Notes: generated by a model not told the origin, from the sequence alone. Shown: positions 9,493 to 18,295, numbered from the stretch's first letter. The stretch: 64,000 nt of DNA from Planomonospora sp. ID82291 (GCF_015711645.1 NZ_JABTEX010000002.1:1302001-1366000), one strand, 5' to 3'. Program-made: numbers and translations.

Positions 9493-10212
9493 CTACCGGC
9501 CGTCGGTGAGGCCCTCGGCGACCCTCCTCAGCTCGCGGTCGACGGCCGCGTCGCCCAGTTCCTCGGCGTAGACGGGGCTGAACGCGATCAGGGCCCGCCG
9601 CCGCTCGCCCATGGTGAGGTAGAGGACGGGGGTGCCCTTCATGCCGTCCTCGCCGACGCCCATGAGGGCCCGGTAGCCCTTCCGGCCGCCGACGGTCACC
9701 TCTCCGCCCTCCCCCTCGCCGCGATGCGCCTGGACGATGTCGTCGAACTCCTGGACGGCCCGGTCCTCGAACACCGTGATCTGGACGCAGTAAGGGCCCT
9801 CGGCGTCCCCGTCGCGGTTCCACGAGGTCCAGTAGGTGTCGCCGTTGTCGACGGACCAGTGCGACCACCGCAGACCGGGCGGCAGGTAGCCCGCCTCGAC
9901 GCGCCCGAACGCCTTGCCGTCGCCCAGGTCCCCGAGGTCCGGGGGAGCGGACTGCGGGAGAGGGGTGTCGTCGACGGCGGGCGGAGCCGGCGTCTCGGTG
10001 ACGGCGGGCGTCGACAGGGCGCCGGGGGCCGCCGTCAGGTAGGCGGGCGGCGCCACGGCGACGGCCAGCGAGGCGGCCAGGGCCGCGATCCTGTTCTGCT
10101 TCCGCCTGCGCCGCGCGGACCGGACGATCCGCTCCGTGAGGTCGGGCGCGGCGTGCAGCCCCGCCGTCGCGTCCGCCATGATCCGGTGGAGCCGGTCCTC
10201 AAATGCGGGCAT
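9493..10212 (-). CDS. membrane-anchored protein encoded with SigE-family sigma factor
   Basis: 239-aa protein with a cytoplasmic head of about 40 residues (MPAFEDRLHRIMADATAGLHAAPDLTERIVRSARRRRK region), one transmembrane helix at about residues 43-65 (IAALAASLAVAVAPPAYL) and an extracellular domain with no recognised catalytic motif. The head-TM-sensor layout and its position overlapping the 3' end of the sigma gene by 14 nt suggest an anti-sigma or signal-input protein (inference). It lacks the HxxxCxxC zinc anti-sigma motif. It matches no named family that I recognise with confidence. Confidence 0.7.
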   Translation of the reverse strand: MPAFEDRLHRIMADATAGLHAAPDLTERIVRSARRRRKQNRIAALAASLAVAVAPPAYLTAAPGALSTPAVTETPAPPAVDDTPLPQSAPPDLGDLGDGKAFGRVEAGYLPPGLRWSHWSVDNGDTYWTSWNRDGDAEGPYCVQITVFEDRAVQEFDDIVQAHRGEGEGGEVTVGGRKGYRALMGVGEDGMKGTPVLYLTMGERRRALIAFSPVYAEELGDAAVDRELRRVAEGLTDGR

Positions 10213-10711
10213 TGCCGATCACTCCTTCCACGGATGTCTCTCCGAGTGCGGTACGCAGCTTGGCCAGCGCCTTCGACGCCTGGCTCTTCACCGTGCCGAC
10301 CGCGCAGCCGAGCGCCTCCGCGGTCTGGGCCTCGGTGAGGTCCTCCCAGTACCGCAGGACGACCACCGCACGCTGCCGGGGAGGCAGGCCGCGCAGCGCG
10401 TCCATGAGGACGTGGCGCAGGTCGACGTCGGCCGGGCGCGTCGGCCGCTCGGGCAGGGCGCGCGCCGGGACGATGCGCAGGATCGCCCGGCGGCGGGCCC
10501 GGCTGATGGCGGTGTTGACGATGGTGCGGCGCACATAGGCCTCGACGGTGTCGTGCCGTACCCGCTCCCAGTTCCGGTAGGTGCGCTCCAGCGCGCTCTG
10601 CAGCAGGTCCTCCGCCTCCGCCCGGTCCCCGCAGGCGAGATAGGCGACCCGGAGCAGGCTCGTGGCCCGGGCGGCCACGAAGTCGCCGAAGTCGTGGTCG
10701 GCGCGGCTCAC
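10199..10711 (-). CDS. SigE-family ECF RNA polymerase sigma factor
   Basis: Two-domain extracytoplasmic-function sigma factor of 170 aa. Region 2 covers about residues 8-70 (DFVAARATSLLRVAYLACGD, AEDLLQSALERTYRNW). Region 4 covers about 110-160 (LPPRQRAVVVLRYWEDL, TVKSQASKALAKLR). Its size and the YLACGD motif fit the actinomycete SigE family. I chose GTG 10711 because it aligns with family N-termini; a GTG at 10819 would add 36 Pro/Arg-rich residues and would run through the divergent promoters, so it is unlikely. A seven-codon GTG reading frame (10731-10708) ends overlapping this start and might couple translation. It is probably autoregulated from 10739-10767. Confidence 0.85.
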   Translation of the reverse strand: MSRADHDFGDFVAARATSLLRVAYLACGDRAEAEDLLQSALERTYRNWERVRHDTVEAYVRRTIVNTAISRARRRAILRIVPARALPERPTRPADVDLRHVLMDALRGLPPRQRAVVVLRYWEDLTEAQTAEALGCAVGTVKSQASKALAKLRTALGETSVEGVIGNARI

Positions 10712-10738
10712 GATTGTCTGTCCGATTTCACGCCTCCT

Positions 10739-10767
10739 GATACGCCTCGGCGGCTCGGGAGGTTGCC
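10739..10767 (-). promoter_or_regulatory. ECF-type promoter for the sigma operon
   Basis: Read on the minus strand: GGCAACC (plus 10761-10767), 16 nt, then CGTATC (plus 10739-10744). The start point would fall about 20 nt before the sigma GTG. It is the mirror copy of the promoter at 10779-10807, with identical hexamers and spacing, which argues for recognition by one sigma factor, presumably the adjacent one. Confidence 0.6.
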
Positions 10768-10778
10768 CCTGCGGCGCG

Positions 10779-10807
10779 GGCAACCTTCCGGGGCGCCCGG
10801 TCGTATC
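10779..10807 (+). promoter_or_regulatory. ECF-type promoter for the exported protein gene
   Basis: GGCAACC (10779-10785), 16 nt, CGTATC (10802-10807); predicted start near 10814, giving a leader of about 28 nt to ATG 10842. The two -35 elements form the arms of an inverted repeat (10757-10768 with 10778-10789). Confidence 0.6.
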
Positions 10808-10841
10808 AGAGGGCGTCACCTGGCGAGTCTGGAGGAATCAT

Positions 10842-11882
10842 ATGAAGCTCGGGACCGTGCGGATCCGTCCGCTGATCGCGACGGGCGCCGTTCTGGCGGC
10901 GTTGGCCGCCGCCGTTCCGTCCGCGCAACCCGGCCCGGGGAGGACGCCGGAGCTGCGGCTCGCGAGCGCCGCGTGGGCTCCCCCCGAAGGCGCCTACTGG
11001 CACACGCGGGTGCTGTGGACGACCACCCACCCCCGGCGGTTCGGCGGAGGGCCGCACAAATACCGGTTGACGGTGCGGGAACTGAGCGAGGACTGGTCCG
11101 CCCCGGACGGCAGATCCTGGACAGGATGGCGTGAGCCGGGCGTGTACCCCGCGGGCGCGGCGGACCGGCAGGCGTGGCGCCGCGACGGCTCGCCGAAGAA
11201 GTGGACCCGTACGGCCGACGGGCAGGTCGTGTCGCTGTCCACCCGGCCCGACAAGGGCCACGTCGGGCCCGTCCCGGGAGACGACACGTTCCTGCTGTCG
11301 GAGCAGCGGCTGACGTACGACGAGATCCAGCGGCTGCCCGCGGACCCGGGCGGGCTGACGTCCTGGCTCGCCCGGGTCGCGCGGGTCGAGGGGGGCGAGA
11401 AGACGGACGTGGACGACTTCGTCACCGGGACGCTGACGGAGCTGCTCTTCCGGTTCCCCGCGCCGAAGGAGGTCCGCGCCGCGGCCTACCGGGCGTTGCG
11501 GACGATGCCCGGTGTCCGGGTGAAGGGAACGGCGAAGGACGGCGCCGGCCGGACCGGCACGCTCCTGTCCATCAGGCGGGGAACCGGGGGCACGGTCGTG
11601 CGCGGCGATCTGATCGTCGACACCGCGACGATGCTCCTGCTGGCCGAGGAGCTGGAGACCACGGACGACGGCAAGCCGTTACCGGAGCAGACCGGCACCC
11701 GGACCGTGCTCCAGGCCGGCTGGACCGACGCCGGGCCGGCCGTGCCCGCCCTGCCGTGGCGCGGCGCGGCACGGGACCGGAGCGGCGAGGCCGGGCGGCG
11801 TGAGCGCCCGCCCGGACGCGCCAGCCGCGGGGGCCGGGCGCGTGCGGGCGGGGCCGGCGGGCCTGGCCTGAGCATCACATGA
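10842..11882 (+). CDS. exported CU044_5270-like protein, likely sigma-regulon member
   Basis: 346-aa protein. A signal peptide or anchor spans about residues 10-28 (ATGAVLAALAAAVPSAQPG), followed by a globular exported domain (WAPPEGAYWHTRVLWTTTH, ELSEDWSAPDGRSW, LPADPGGLTSWLARV, LFRFPAPKEVRAAAYRAL). This resembles the CU044_5270 family often found next to SigE-family sigma genes in Streptosporangiaceae (recalled; unverified). The role is unknown. ATG 10842 has GGAGG at 10831-10835. It is divergent from the sigma operon and shares its promoter architecture, so it is the first candidate target of that sigma. The Arg/Gly-rich tail after about residue 310 is low complexity. Confidence 0.75.
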   Translation: MKLGTVRIRPLIATGAVLAALAAAVPSAQPGPGRTPELRLASAAWAPPEGAYWHTRVLWTTTHPRRFGGGPHKYRLTVRELSEDWSAPDGRSWTGWREPGVYPAGAADRQAWRRDGSPKKWTRTADGQVVSLSTRPDKGHVGPVPGDDTFLLSEQRLTYDEIQRLPADPGGLTSWLARVARVEGGEKTDVDDFVTGTLTELLFRFPAPKEVRAAAYRALRTMPGVRVKGTAKDGAGRTGTLLSIRRGTGGTVVRGDLIVDTATMLLLAEELETTDDGKPLPEQTGTRTVLQAGWTDAGPAVPALPWRGAARDRSGEAGRRERPPGRASRGGRARAGGAGGPGLSIT

Positions 11883-11974
11883 GTGTCACGGTCATGGGCA
11901 CAGGGGATTGACTCCCGTTGACTGCGGGGGATGCCTTCTCTTGAGTGGAGGAGTGGCGGCGAGGGGAGGCCCGG

Positions 11975-14122
11975 GTGCCGTATGCGCAGCCGCTCAGACC
12001 GGGGGATCCCGAAAGACTGGGCGCGTACGAGATCGTCGGCCGTCTGGGCGAGGGCGGGCAGGGGACGGTGTACCTCGGGATGCGTCCCGACACCGCTCCC
12101 GAGCCGTACGCGGTCAAGGTGCTGCACGGCCGGATCACCGACGAGCGGGAGGCGTTCCTGCGGGAGGTGGGCCTGGCCAAGCAGGTGGCCCGGTTCTGCA
12201 CCGCGCAGGTGATCGACGCGGGACTGGCCGACGACCGCCCCTACATCGTCAGCGAGTTCGTCGACGGCCCGTCCCTGCACCGCGAGGTCGCCGTCGGCGG
12301 GCCGAGGAGGGACGGCGCGCTGGAGCGGCTGGCCATCGGCACGGCCACCGCGCTCACCGCGATCCACCGGGCGGGGATCGTCCACCGGGACTTCAAGCCG
12401 CAGAACGTGCTGCTCGGTCCCGACGGGCCCCGGGTCATCGACTTCGGGCTGGCCCGGGCGCTGGACGCGGCGGCCACCCAGAGCGGACGCGGTGCGGGCA
12501 CCCCCGCCTACATGGCGCCGGAGCAGGTGGAGGGGGCCGAGATCGACCCGGCCGCCGACGTCTTCTCCTGGGGCGCGACCATGTGCTTCGCGGCCAACGC
12601 CCAGGCGCCGTTCGGGCAGGACTCGATCGCGGCCGTGCTGCACCGCATCCTCACCGCGGAGCCGGAGCTGGGCGACCTCGACGGGTGGCTCGCCGCGCTG
12701 GTCGCCGTCTGCTTGGACAAGGACCCCCGCAACCGGCCCACGAGCCGCGAGCTCCTGCTCACGCTGCTCGGCGACGGCGACGGCGCCGAGCCCGGTGAGA
12801 GCGGGGCCGGGCTCACCGCGGAGCCCGGCGGCGGGAGGCCCGCCGCCGGTGCGGACGGGAGCGGGCCCGCCGCCGGTGCGGACGGGAGCGGGCCCGCCGC
12901 CGGTGCGGACGGCGGTGTCGCCGCGGGTCCCGGCGGGAGCGGGGAGCGGGGGGAGGAGCGGTCGCTCCGCGCCGGTGCGGCCTCCGTCCGGCCCGTGTCC
13001 GGTCCCGTCTCCATCCGCTCGGTCTCCGCTCGGCCGTTTCCCGCCGCTGCGATCCCCGCGGGCGCGCTCCCCGCGCCCTGGGAGGCCGGTGCCGTACGGA
13101 GCCTCTCCGAGGAGGAGCCCGCCGGGACGCGCACGCACCCCGGCCGGGCGGCGACCAGGGCGTCGATGGCGGTCTCCGGATCGCTCCTGGTCAGCGCCGC
13201 GGTGCTGGTGGGGGTGCTGGTCCCGGCCCTGAGCGGGAACGGGGGACCGATCGGGGGAGGGCGGACGCCCGTGCCGCCGACGGAGTCCGGCCCGTCGTCG
13301 GTCCTCGCCGAGCGGGTGGAGACCAGCGCGGAGTCCGGCCCGCTGGTCCCCCGCCGGGAGCACCGCACCGTGCCGGCCAGGAACGTCTCCGGTGCGGGCG
13401 GGCCGGCCACGGTCCCGGCCGGAGGGGTCGCGGTGCCGCCGGTGGCGGGACTGGAGCGTTCCGAGGCGCGCCGCGTCCTCGAAGACGCCGGGCTGGCGGC
13501 GGGGAGCGTCGTGCGGGCCGACTCCGCCGAGCCGATCGGCCGGGTGCTGGGGAGCGTGCCGGAGGCGCGGACCGTGGTGGCCAGGGGCACCCGGGTCCGG
13601 CTGCGGATCTCGGCGGGCGTGCCCGTCCCCGACCTGACGGGGCTGCGCAGGAAGGCGGCCGGGGACGCGCTCCGGGCGGCGGGGCTGGGGGTCGGGGCGG
13701 TGACGGCGCTCTGCTCGGACCGCCCCTCCGGGCAGGTGCTCGCGACCAGCCCCGGGGCGGGCGAGCGGATCTCCTCGGGCGGCGCGGTCGCGATGACGGT
13801 GGCACGGCGCGGGGCGGCGGTGCCCTCGGTGGTCGGCGCGGCCGAGGCGGACGCGCGCGGCGCGCTGACCGCGGCGGGCTTCGCCGTGCGGACGCGGGCG
13901 CGGCCGGTGGACGGGGCGCGGGCCGGGACGGTGCTGGCGCAGAGCGCGGGCCCGGGCGGATGCGTCCGGCCGGGGGTCACGGTGGTGATCACCGTCGGGG
14001 TCGGGATGCAGAGCGGGCCCGGCCCGGGGGAGGAGCCGACCCCCGCACCGGATCCCGGGGGACCGGCCGAGCCGACGAGCACGGCGGGCGCGGCGATCCC
14101 GGGATCGGTGGAGGTCTCCTGA
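11975..14122 (+). CDS. PASTA-domain Ser/Thr protein kinase (PknB-like)
   Basis: 715-aa membrane kinase. The kinase domain spans about residues 17-270, with glycine loop GEGGQGTV, ATP-binding Lys48, catalytic HRDFKPQN (137-144), DFG at 156-158 and APE at 181-183. A low-complexity linker holds a 27-nt tandem repeat (12839-12912; AAGADGSGP units). A transmembrane helix (about 390-415, SGSLLVSAAVLVGVLV) precedes three extracellular PASTA repeats (PVAGLERSEARRVLEDAGL, PDLTGLRRKAAGDALRAAGL, PSVVGAAEADARGALTAAGF). PASTA kinases sense muropeptides or lipid II and control growth and division. GTG 11975 is set by GGGGAGG six bases upstream. The MMPL exporter follows downstream. Confidence 0.9.
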   Translation: MPYAQPLRPGDPERLGAYEIVGRLGEGGQGTVYLGMRPDTAPEPYAVKVLHGRITDEREAFLREVGLAKQVARFCTAQVIDAGLADDRPYIVSEFVDGPSLHREVAVGGPRRDGALERLAIGTATALTAIHRAGIVHRDFKPQNVLLGPDGPRVIDFGLARALDAAATQSGRGAGTPAYMAPEQVEGAEIDPAADVFSWGATMCFAANAQAPFGQDSIAAVLHRILTAEPELGDLDGWLAALVAVCLDKDPRNRPTSRELLLTLLGDGDGAEPGESGAGLTAEPGGGRPAAGADGSGPAAGADGSGPAAGADGGVAAGPGGSGERGEERSLRAGAASVRPVSGPVSIRSVSARPFPAAAIPAGALPAPWEAGAVRSLSEEEPAGTRTHPGRAATRASMAVSGSLLVSAAVLVGVLVPALSGNGGPIGGGRTPVPPTESGPSSVLAERVETSAESGPLVPRREHRTVPARNVSGAGGPATVPAGGVAVPPVAGLERSEARRVLEDAGLAAGSVVRADSAEPIGRVLGSVPEARTVVARGTRVRLRISAGVPVPDLTGLRRKAAGDALRAAGLGVGAVTALCSDRPSGQVLATSPGAGERISSGGAVAMTVARRGAAVPSVVGAAEADARGALTAAGFAVRTRARPVDGARAGTVLAQSAGPGGCVRPGVTVVITVGVGMQSGPGPGEEPTPAPDPGGPAEPTSTAGAAIPGSVEVS

Positions 14123-14286
14123 TCGGGAGGCCGTCATTCCTGCCGCGATGTGGTCATCGTCTCATTTCCCGGTCACGGAGGACGTTCCGGAAGGTTCGCC
14201 CCTAGGCTTTCGGTAAGCACTGCCGTACAGACCGGTGCCGGGCGGTGTCCCGCGTGTACGACTGAGATCTCAATAGGGCGGTCCCG

Positions 14287-16524
14287 ATGTCTGGGTTGCT
14301 GGGGCGACTGGGTGGATGGTGCGCACGGCGCGGGGCGATCGTGCTGACACTCTGGATCCTGCTGGCGGCGGCGCTGACCGCGGGATCGCTGCTGTTCCCC
14401 GGACCGGTCAACAACAACGTCGCCATCCCCGGCACGGACGCGCAGCGCGCCCACGACCTGATGCGCGACGGTTTCGGCCCCGGCTACGCCGCGGGCGGCA
14501 CCGTCCAGATCGTGCTCTACTCCCCCGACGGCCCGCTGATCGACGAGCGGCGCAAGAGCGCCGTGCAGCGCGCCGTGGACGGGATCCGGCGGGTCCCGCA
14601 CGTCACCGAGGTGCTGACGCCCTACCGGGTCGGCGGCCTGGCGCCCAGCCTGCAGATCGGCCTGATCACGGTCAAGCTGGAGGGCCACGACACCTCCCGG
14701 CTGGCCGAGACCGCCAGGACGCTGTCCGCCGCGGCCGAGCCCGTCCGGCGGATCGGCGTCGAGGCGGTGCCCGCCGACTCGGGCACCCCGGCCGACAAGG
14801 AGATCAAGACCGGCGTCAGCGAGGTCATCGGCGTCGCCTGCGCGCTGCTCGTCCTGCTGTTCGCCTTCGGCACGCTGGTCGCCGCGATGATCCCGATCTT
14901 CGCCGCCCTGGTCAGCATCGCGACCGGTCTGGGCGTGATCAGCCTGCTCGGCCACGTCGTGGACGTGCCCAAGCAGGCCTCGATCATGGCGACGATGATC
15001 GGGCTCGGCGTCGGCATCGACTACGCGCTCTTCCTGCTGAGCCGGCACCGCAAGCTGCTGGACGACGGGCTGGCCGTGCACGACGCGGTCCGCCGGACGG
15101 CCGCGAGCTCGGGCGGCGCCGTGGTCTTCGCCGGCGGCACGGTGATCATCGCGCTCAGCGCACTGCTGCTCGGCGGGTTCCCGATGCTGCAGACGCTCGG
15201 CTGGATCACCGGCATCTCGGTCGTCTGCGCGGTGCTCACCTCGATCACCCTGGTCCCGGCCCTGCTCGGCCTGCTCGGTCACCGGATCGACGCGCTGCGG
15301 CTGCCGCTGGCGGGCCGCCGCCGGTCCGCGGACGGCTCCTCGGGCTGGGCGGGACTGGGCCGGTGGGTCTCCCGGCGGCCGTGGCGCGTGCTCGCGCTGA
15401 GCGTCGCGGTGCTGGCCGCGCTCACCGCACCGGCCCTCGCGCTCAAGATGGGCCCGCTCGACGACGGCTACGGCGACCGGGGCACCGACGCCCGCCGCTC
15501 CTACGAGCTCATGCAGGCCGGGTTCGGGCCGGGCGCCAACGGGCCGCTGATCGTGGTCGCCGAGCTGGCGGAGCCGGTGGCCGACCGGGAGCCCGCCCCC
15601 GCCGTCGTGCAGACGCTCAAGGAGCGGGTCGCCGCGGTCGAGGGCGTGGCGCACGCGGGCGAGCCGGTGCTCAACTCCGCGGGGACCGCCGTGATGCTGC
15701 AGGCCGTCCCCGCGTTCGCGCCCAGCGACCCCCGGGCCCTGGACGTGGTCGAGGCGGTGCGCGGGCTCCGCATCGCGGGGGCGAGCGTGCACGTGGGCGG
15801 CGAGGTGGCGGGGATGGCCGACGCCGGCGCCAGGATCGCCGAGCGCACCCCGATGGTCGTCGGCGTCGTGGTGCTGCTCAGCGCGCTGCTGCTGCTCCTG
15901 GCGTTCCGCTCCCCGGTGGTGGCGATCAAGGCCGCGCTGATGAACCTGGTCTCGCTCGGCGCCGCCTTCGGCGCGCTCTCCCTGGTCTTCTCCCTCGGCC
16001 TGGGCAGCGGGCTGGTCGGCATGGACCCGCCGGTCAGCGCGGACATGTCCTACCTGACCACGCTGTTCTTCTCGGTGCCGATCGACAGCTACATCCCGCT
16101 GATGCTCTTCGCGGTGCTGTTCGGGCTGTCGATGGACTACGAGGTGTTCCTGCTGACCGCCGTGCGCCAGGCCTACCTGCGGCACGGCGACAACCGCAGG
16201 GCCGTGGCCGAGGGGCTGGGCTCGACCGGCCGGGTGATCACCTCCGCGGCCCTGATCATGGTCGCCGTGTTCGTCGCCTTCATCGCCTACCCCGATCCCA
16301 TGGTCAAGATCTTCGGTGTCGGCCTGGCGGTGGCGGTCGCGGTGGACGCCACGATCATCCGGGGCTTCCTGGTCCCGGCGACCATGGTCCTGCTCGGCCG
16401 CTTCAACTGGTGGTGCCCGGCCTGGCTGGACCGGATCCTGCCCAACCTCTCCATCGAGGGGCACGAGGAGGAGGAGCCCGGCGAGGACCGGGAGCGGGAC
16501 CTCGTCGGCGCGGGCCGCGCCTGA
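14287..16524 (+). CDS. MMPL-family RND transporter
   Basis: 745-aa inner-membrane exporter of the MMPL/RND type, which in actinomycetes moves lipids and hydrophobic metabolites using the proton gradient. Two repeats are visible, each with a first TM helix (residues 17-37 and about 365-385), an extracytoplasmic porter loop starting at GTDAQRAHDLMRDGFGPG / GTDARRSYELMQAGFGPG, and a bundle of five TM helices. The conserved GLGVGIDYALFLLSRHR and GLSMDYEVFLLTAVR motifs are present. Substrate unknown. A TAGGCT at 14203-14208 is a possible -10. The stop codon lies in the first copy of a 26-nt tandem repeat. Confidence 0.92.
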   Translation: MSGLLGRLGGWCARRGAIVLTLWILLAAALTAGSLLFPGPVNNNVAIPGTDAQRAHDLMRDGFGPGYAAGGTVQIVLYSPDGPLIDERRKSAVQRAVDGIRRVPHVTEVLTPYRVGGLAPSLQIGLITVKLEGHDTSRLAETARTLSAAAEPVRRIGVEAVPADSGTPADKEIKTGVSEVIGVACALLVLLFAFGTLVAAMIPIFAALVSIATGLGVISLLGHVVDVPKQASIMATMIGLGVGIDYALFLLSRHRKLLDDGLAVHDAVRRTAASSGGAVVFAGGTVIIALSALLLGGFPMLQTLGWITGISVVCAVLTSITLVPALLGLLGHRIDALRLPLAGRRRSADGSSGWAGLGRWVSRRPWRVLALSVAVLAALTAPALALKMGPLDDGYGDRGTDARRSYELMQAGFGPGANGPLIVVAELAEPVADREPAPAVVQTLKERVAAVEGVAHAGEPVLNSAGTAVMLQAVPAFAPSDPRALDVVEAVRGLRIAGASVHVGGEVAGMADAGARIAERTPMVVGVVVLLSALLLLLAFRSPVVAIKAALMNLVSLGAAFGALSLVFSLGLGSGLVGMDPPVSADMSYLTTLFFSVPIDSYIPLMLFAVLFGLSMDYEVFLLTAVRQAYLRHGDNRRAVAEGLGSTGRVITSAALIMVAVFVAFIAYPDPMVKIFGVGLAVAVAVDATIIRGFLVPATMVLLGRFNWWCPAWLDRILPNLSIEGHEEEEPGEDRERDLVGAGRA

Positions 16525-16589
16525 GCGGCGGACGGCCGGGCCGCGCCTGAGCGGCGGACGGCCGGGCCGCGCCTGAGCGGCGGACGGCC
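16512..16589. repeat. 26-nt repeat x3 spanning the MMPL stop codon
   Basis: Three perfect copies of a 26-nt unit beginning GGGCCGCGCCTGAGCGG at 16512, 16538 and 16564. The first contains the TGA stop of the MMPL gene, and each later copy carries the same TGA in a shifted frame. It occupies most of the gap before the convergent CHAP gene. Weak inverted arms CTGAGCG (16600-16606) and CGCTCAG (16634-16640) follow. Confidence 0.9.
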
Positions 16590-16636
16590 GGGCCTCCTGC
16601 TGAGCGACCACGCCGAACGCGCGCGGGGCGGGCCGC

Positions 16637-18295
16637 TCAGACCGGTACGGCCTCCCGGCGGCGGCGTCCCCGGTACCCGCCCGAGGGCGGGGCGTCGAGG
16701 AGGTCCCGGCCGGCGGGGGCCAGGAGGTCGCCGTGCTCGACGGGGAGGGCGGCCGGGATGGTCGTGCTGACGGCCGGTTCGGTCCGGCGGTGGCGGCGGC
16801 CCCGCAGCGGTGCGTCCTGGACGAAGGTCGAGGACGTCGAGGAGACCGCCCGGTGGCGGCGGCCCCGCAGCGGTGCGTCCTGGACGAAGGTCGAGGACTC
16901 CACCACCGGGCGTTCCCGCAGGCGGCGCCTGCCCTGGTAGGGGAGGCGGGGCCGCTCGGCGGAGACCGTCTCCTCGATCCGGGCCACGGGGGTCGTGACC
17001 GAGGGGAACTCGGAGGTCGGGACCGGTCCGAGCCCGGCTGCCGCGGTGCTCTCGGGTGCGGAGGGCGGCACGGGGAGCCCGCCGGCGGCAGGCGCCTCCC
17101 GGGTGAGGGAGAACCCCTGGGTCGCGAAGGACCTCCGGGTGAGCGGAGCGTCCGCGGTGAGCGGGGCGCCCGCGGTGAGCCTGCGGCGACCGGGGGCGCG
17201 GCGGCGGCCTCCGGCGCGGTGGGAGCCGGTGGCGCGGTGGGACGGGCGCTCGGCGCCTCCACCGGAGAAGGCCAGGCGCAGCCCCGACTGCTTCAGCCTG
17301 GCGTGGGCGATGATCGCGGCGGCGGCGAGCAGGACCGGGGCCAGCACGGTGGGGCTCGACAGATCGGGGGTGGCGGGGGTCAGTCCGCCGCTCGCGGCGG
17401 CCGGAGCCGTGGCGATCGCCTGGGTGTCGGCGGCGGCGGGCTTGGCGTGCTTGCCCGGGGCGGTGCGGCCGGCGGCGGCCGGAGCCGGGGCGGAGGCCGG
17501 GGTGGAGGCCTGGGTGGTCCCGCCGGAGGCGACGGTCTTCTCCGGGGCGCCGGCCTTCGCGGGCGTCTTCTCCGAACCGGTCCCCGCGCGGCTCGCCGTG
17601 CCGCGCTCGGGGGCGGTCTTCGCGGCGGGCGGGGCGGCCTGCGCCTTCGCGGACTCGGCCGCGGCCTGGACGGACTTCTCGGGCGGAGGGGCCCCCTGGT
17701 CGGAGGGGAGGGGTACCGGAGCGGGGATGACGGAGAACAGGCTGGTCGGGGGCGCCAGGAAGACGGAGTTGCCCCCCGAGACGTCGGCGGAGGTGTTGAC
17801 CTCCTGCTTCTCGGCGGCCTGCCTGTCCAGCCGGGCCTTGATCTTCTCCGGGTAGCCGTAGCCGACGACCTTGCCGGTGTCGCGCTCCTTGCGCTTGGCG
17901 ACGCCGCCGTCGATGTTGCCCTCGATGGTGTGGATGGTCCCGCCGTCCACCCGGGTGACGATCCCGACGTGGTCGATATGACTGATCTTGTTCGTGCCGG
18001 TCCAGTCGAAGAAGACGATGGCGCCGGGCTTGGGGGTGGTGCCCCAGGCGTCCTGCTCCTTGAACCACTGGGCGTGGTACACGGTGTAGGCGAACTGGCC
18101 GATCCAGTCCTCGTAGCCGAGCTTCTTGGCCGCCCACGACAGGTACATGTCGCACCAGGGGGCATTGGCGAAGTCCTCGTCGATGTCGACGGTGCTGCCG
18201 TACCAGTCGCCGAACTTGGTGTAGCCGCTGCTCTTCTCGGTGTAGCCGAGCTGGCTCTCGAGCAGCTCGATGAACTTTTCGATCTCAGGTGTCAT
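16637..18295 (-). CDS. CHAP-domain cell-wall hydrolase with TM segment and Arg-rich tail
   Basis: 552-aa protein. The CHAP amidase/endopeptidase domain occupies about residues 1-165: the catalytic Cys is in APWCDMYLSWAAKKLGY (about 47) and the His in DHVGIVTRV (about 108), with the PGAIVFFDW strand before it. An Ala/Pro/Lys-rich linker leads to one hydrophobic segment at about 345-365 (TVLAPVLLAAAAIIA), and a 190-residue Arg/Pro tail follows in which STFVQDAPLRGRRHR occurs twice (63-nt repeat, 16788-16914). No N-terminal signal peptide is seen, so how the domain reaches the wall is unclear. ATG 18295 places the domain at the very N-terminus; no good ribosome site was found. Confidence 0.8.
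   Translation of the reverse strand: MTPEIEKFIELLESQLGYTEKSSGYTKFGDWYGSTVDIDEDFANAPWCDMYLSWAAKKLGYEDWIGQFAYTVYHAQWFKEQDAWGTTPKPGAIVFFDWTGTNKISHIDHVGIVTRVDGGTIHTIEGNIDGGVAKRKERDTGKVVGYGYPEKIKARLDRQAAEKQEVNTSADVSGGNSVFLAPPTSLFSVIPAPVPLPSDQGAPPPEKSVQAAAESAKAQAAPPAAKTAPERGTASRAGTGSEKTPAKAGAPEKTVASGGTTQASTPASAPAPAAAGRTAPGKHAKPAAADTQAIATAPAAASGGLTPATPDLSSPTVLAPVLLAAAAIIAHARLKQSGLRLAFSGGGAERPSHRATGSHRAGGRRRAPGRRRLTAGAPLTADAPLTRRSFATQGFSLTREAPAAGGLPVPPSAPESTAAAGLGPVPTSEFPSVTTPVARIEETVSAERPRLPYQGRRRLRERPVVESSTFVQDAPLRGRRHRAVSSTSSTFVQDAPLRGRRHRRTEPAVSTTIPAALPVEHGDLLAPAGRDLLDAPPSGGYRGRRRREAVPV

Noticed and set aside
14173-17262. 1029-aa minus-strand frame over the MMPL gene
   Set aside because: It is a frame artefact rich in His/Gln/Asp/Arg without domains; MMPL motifs on the plus strand are unambiguous.
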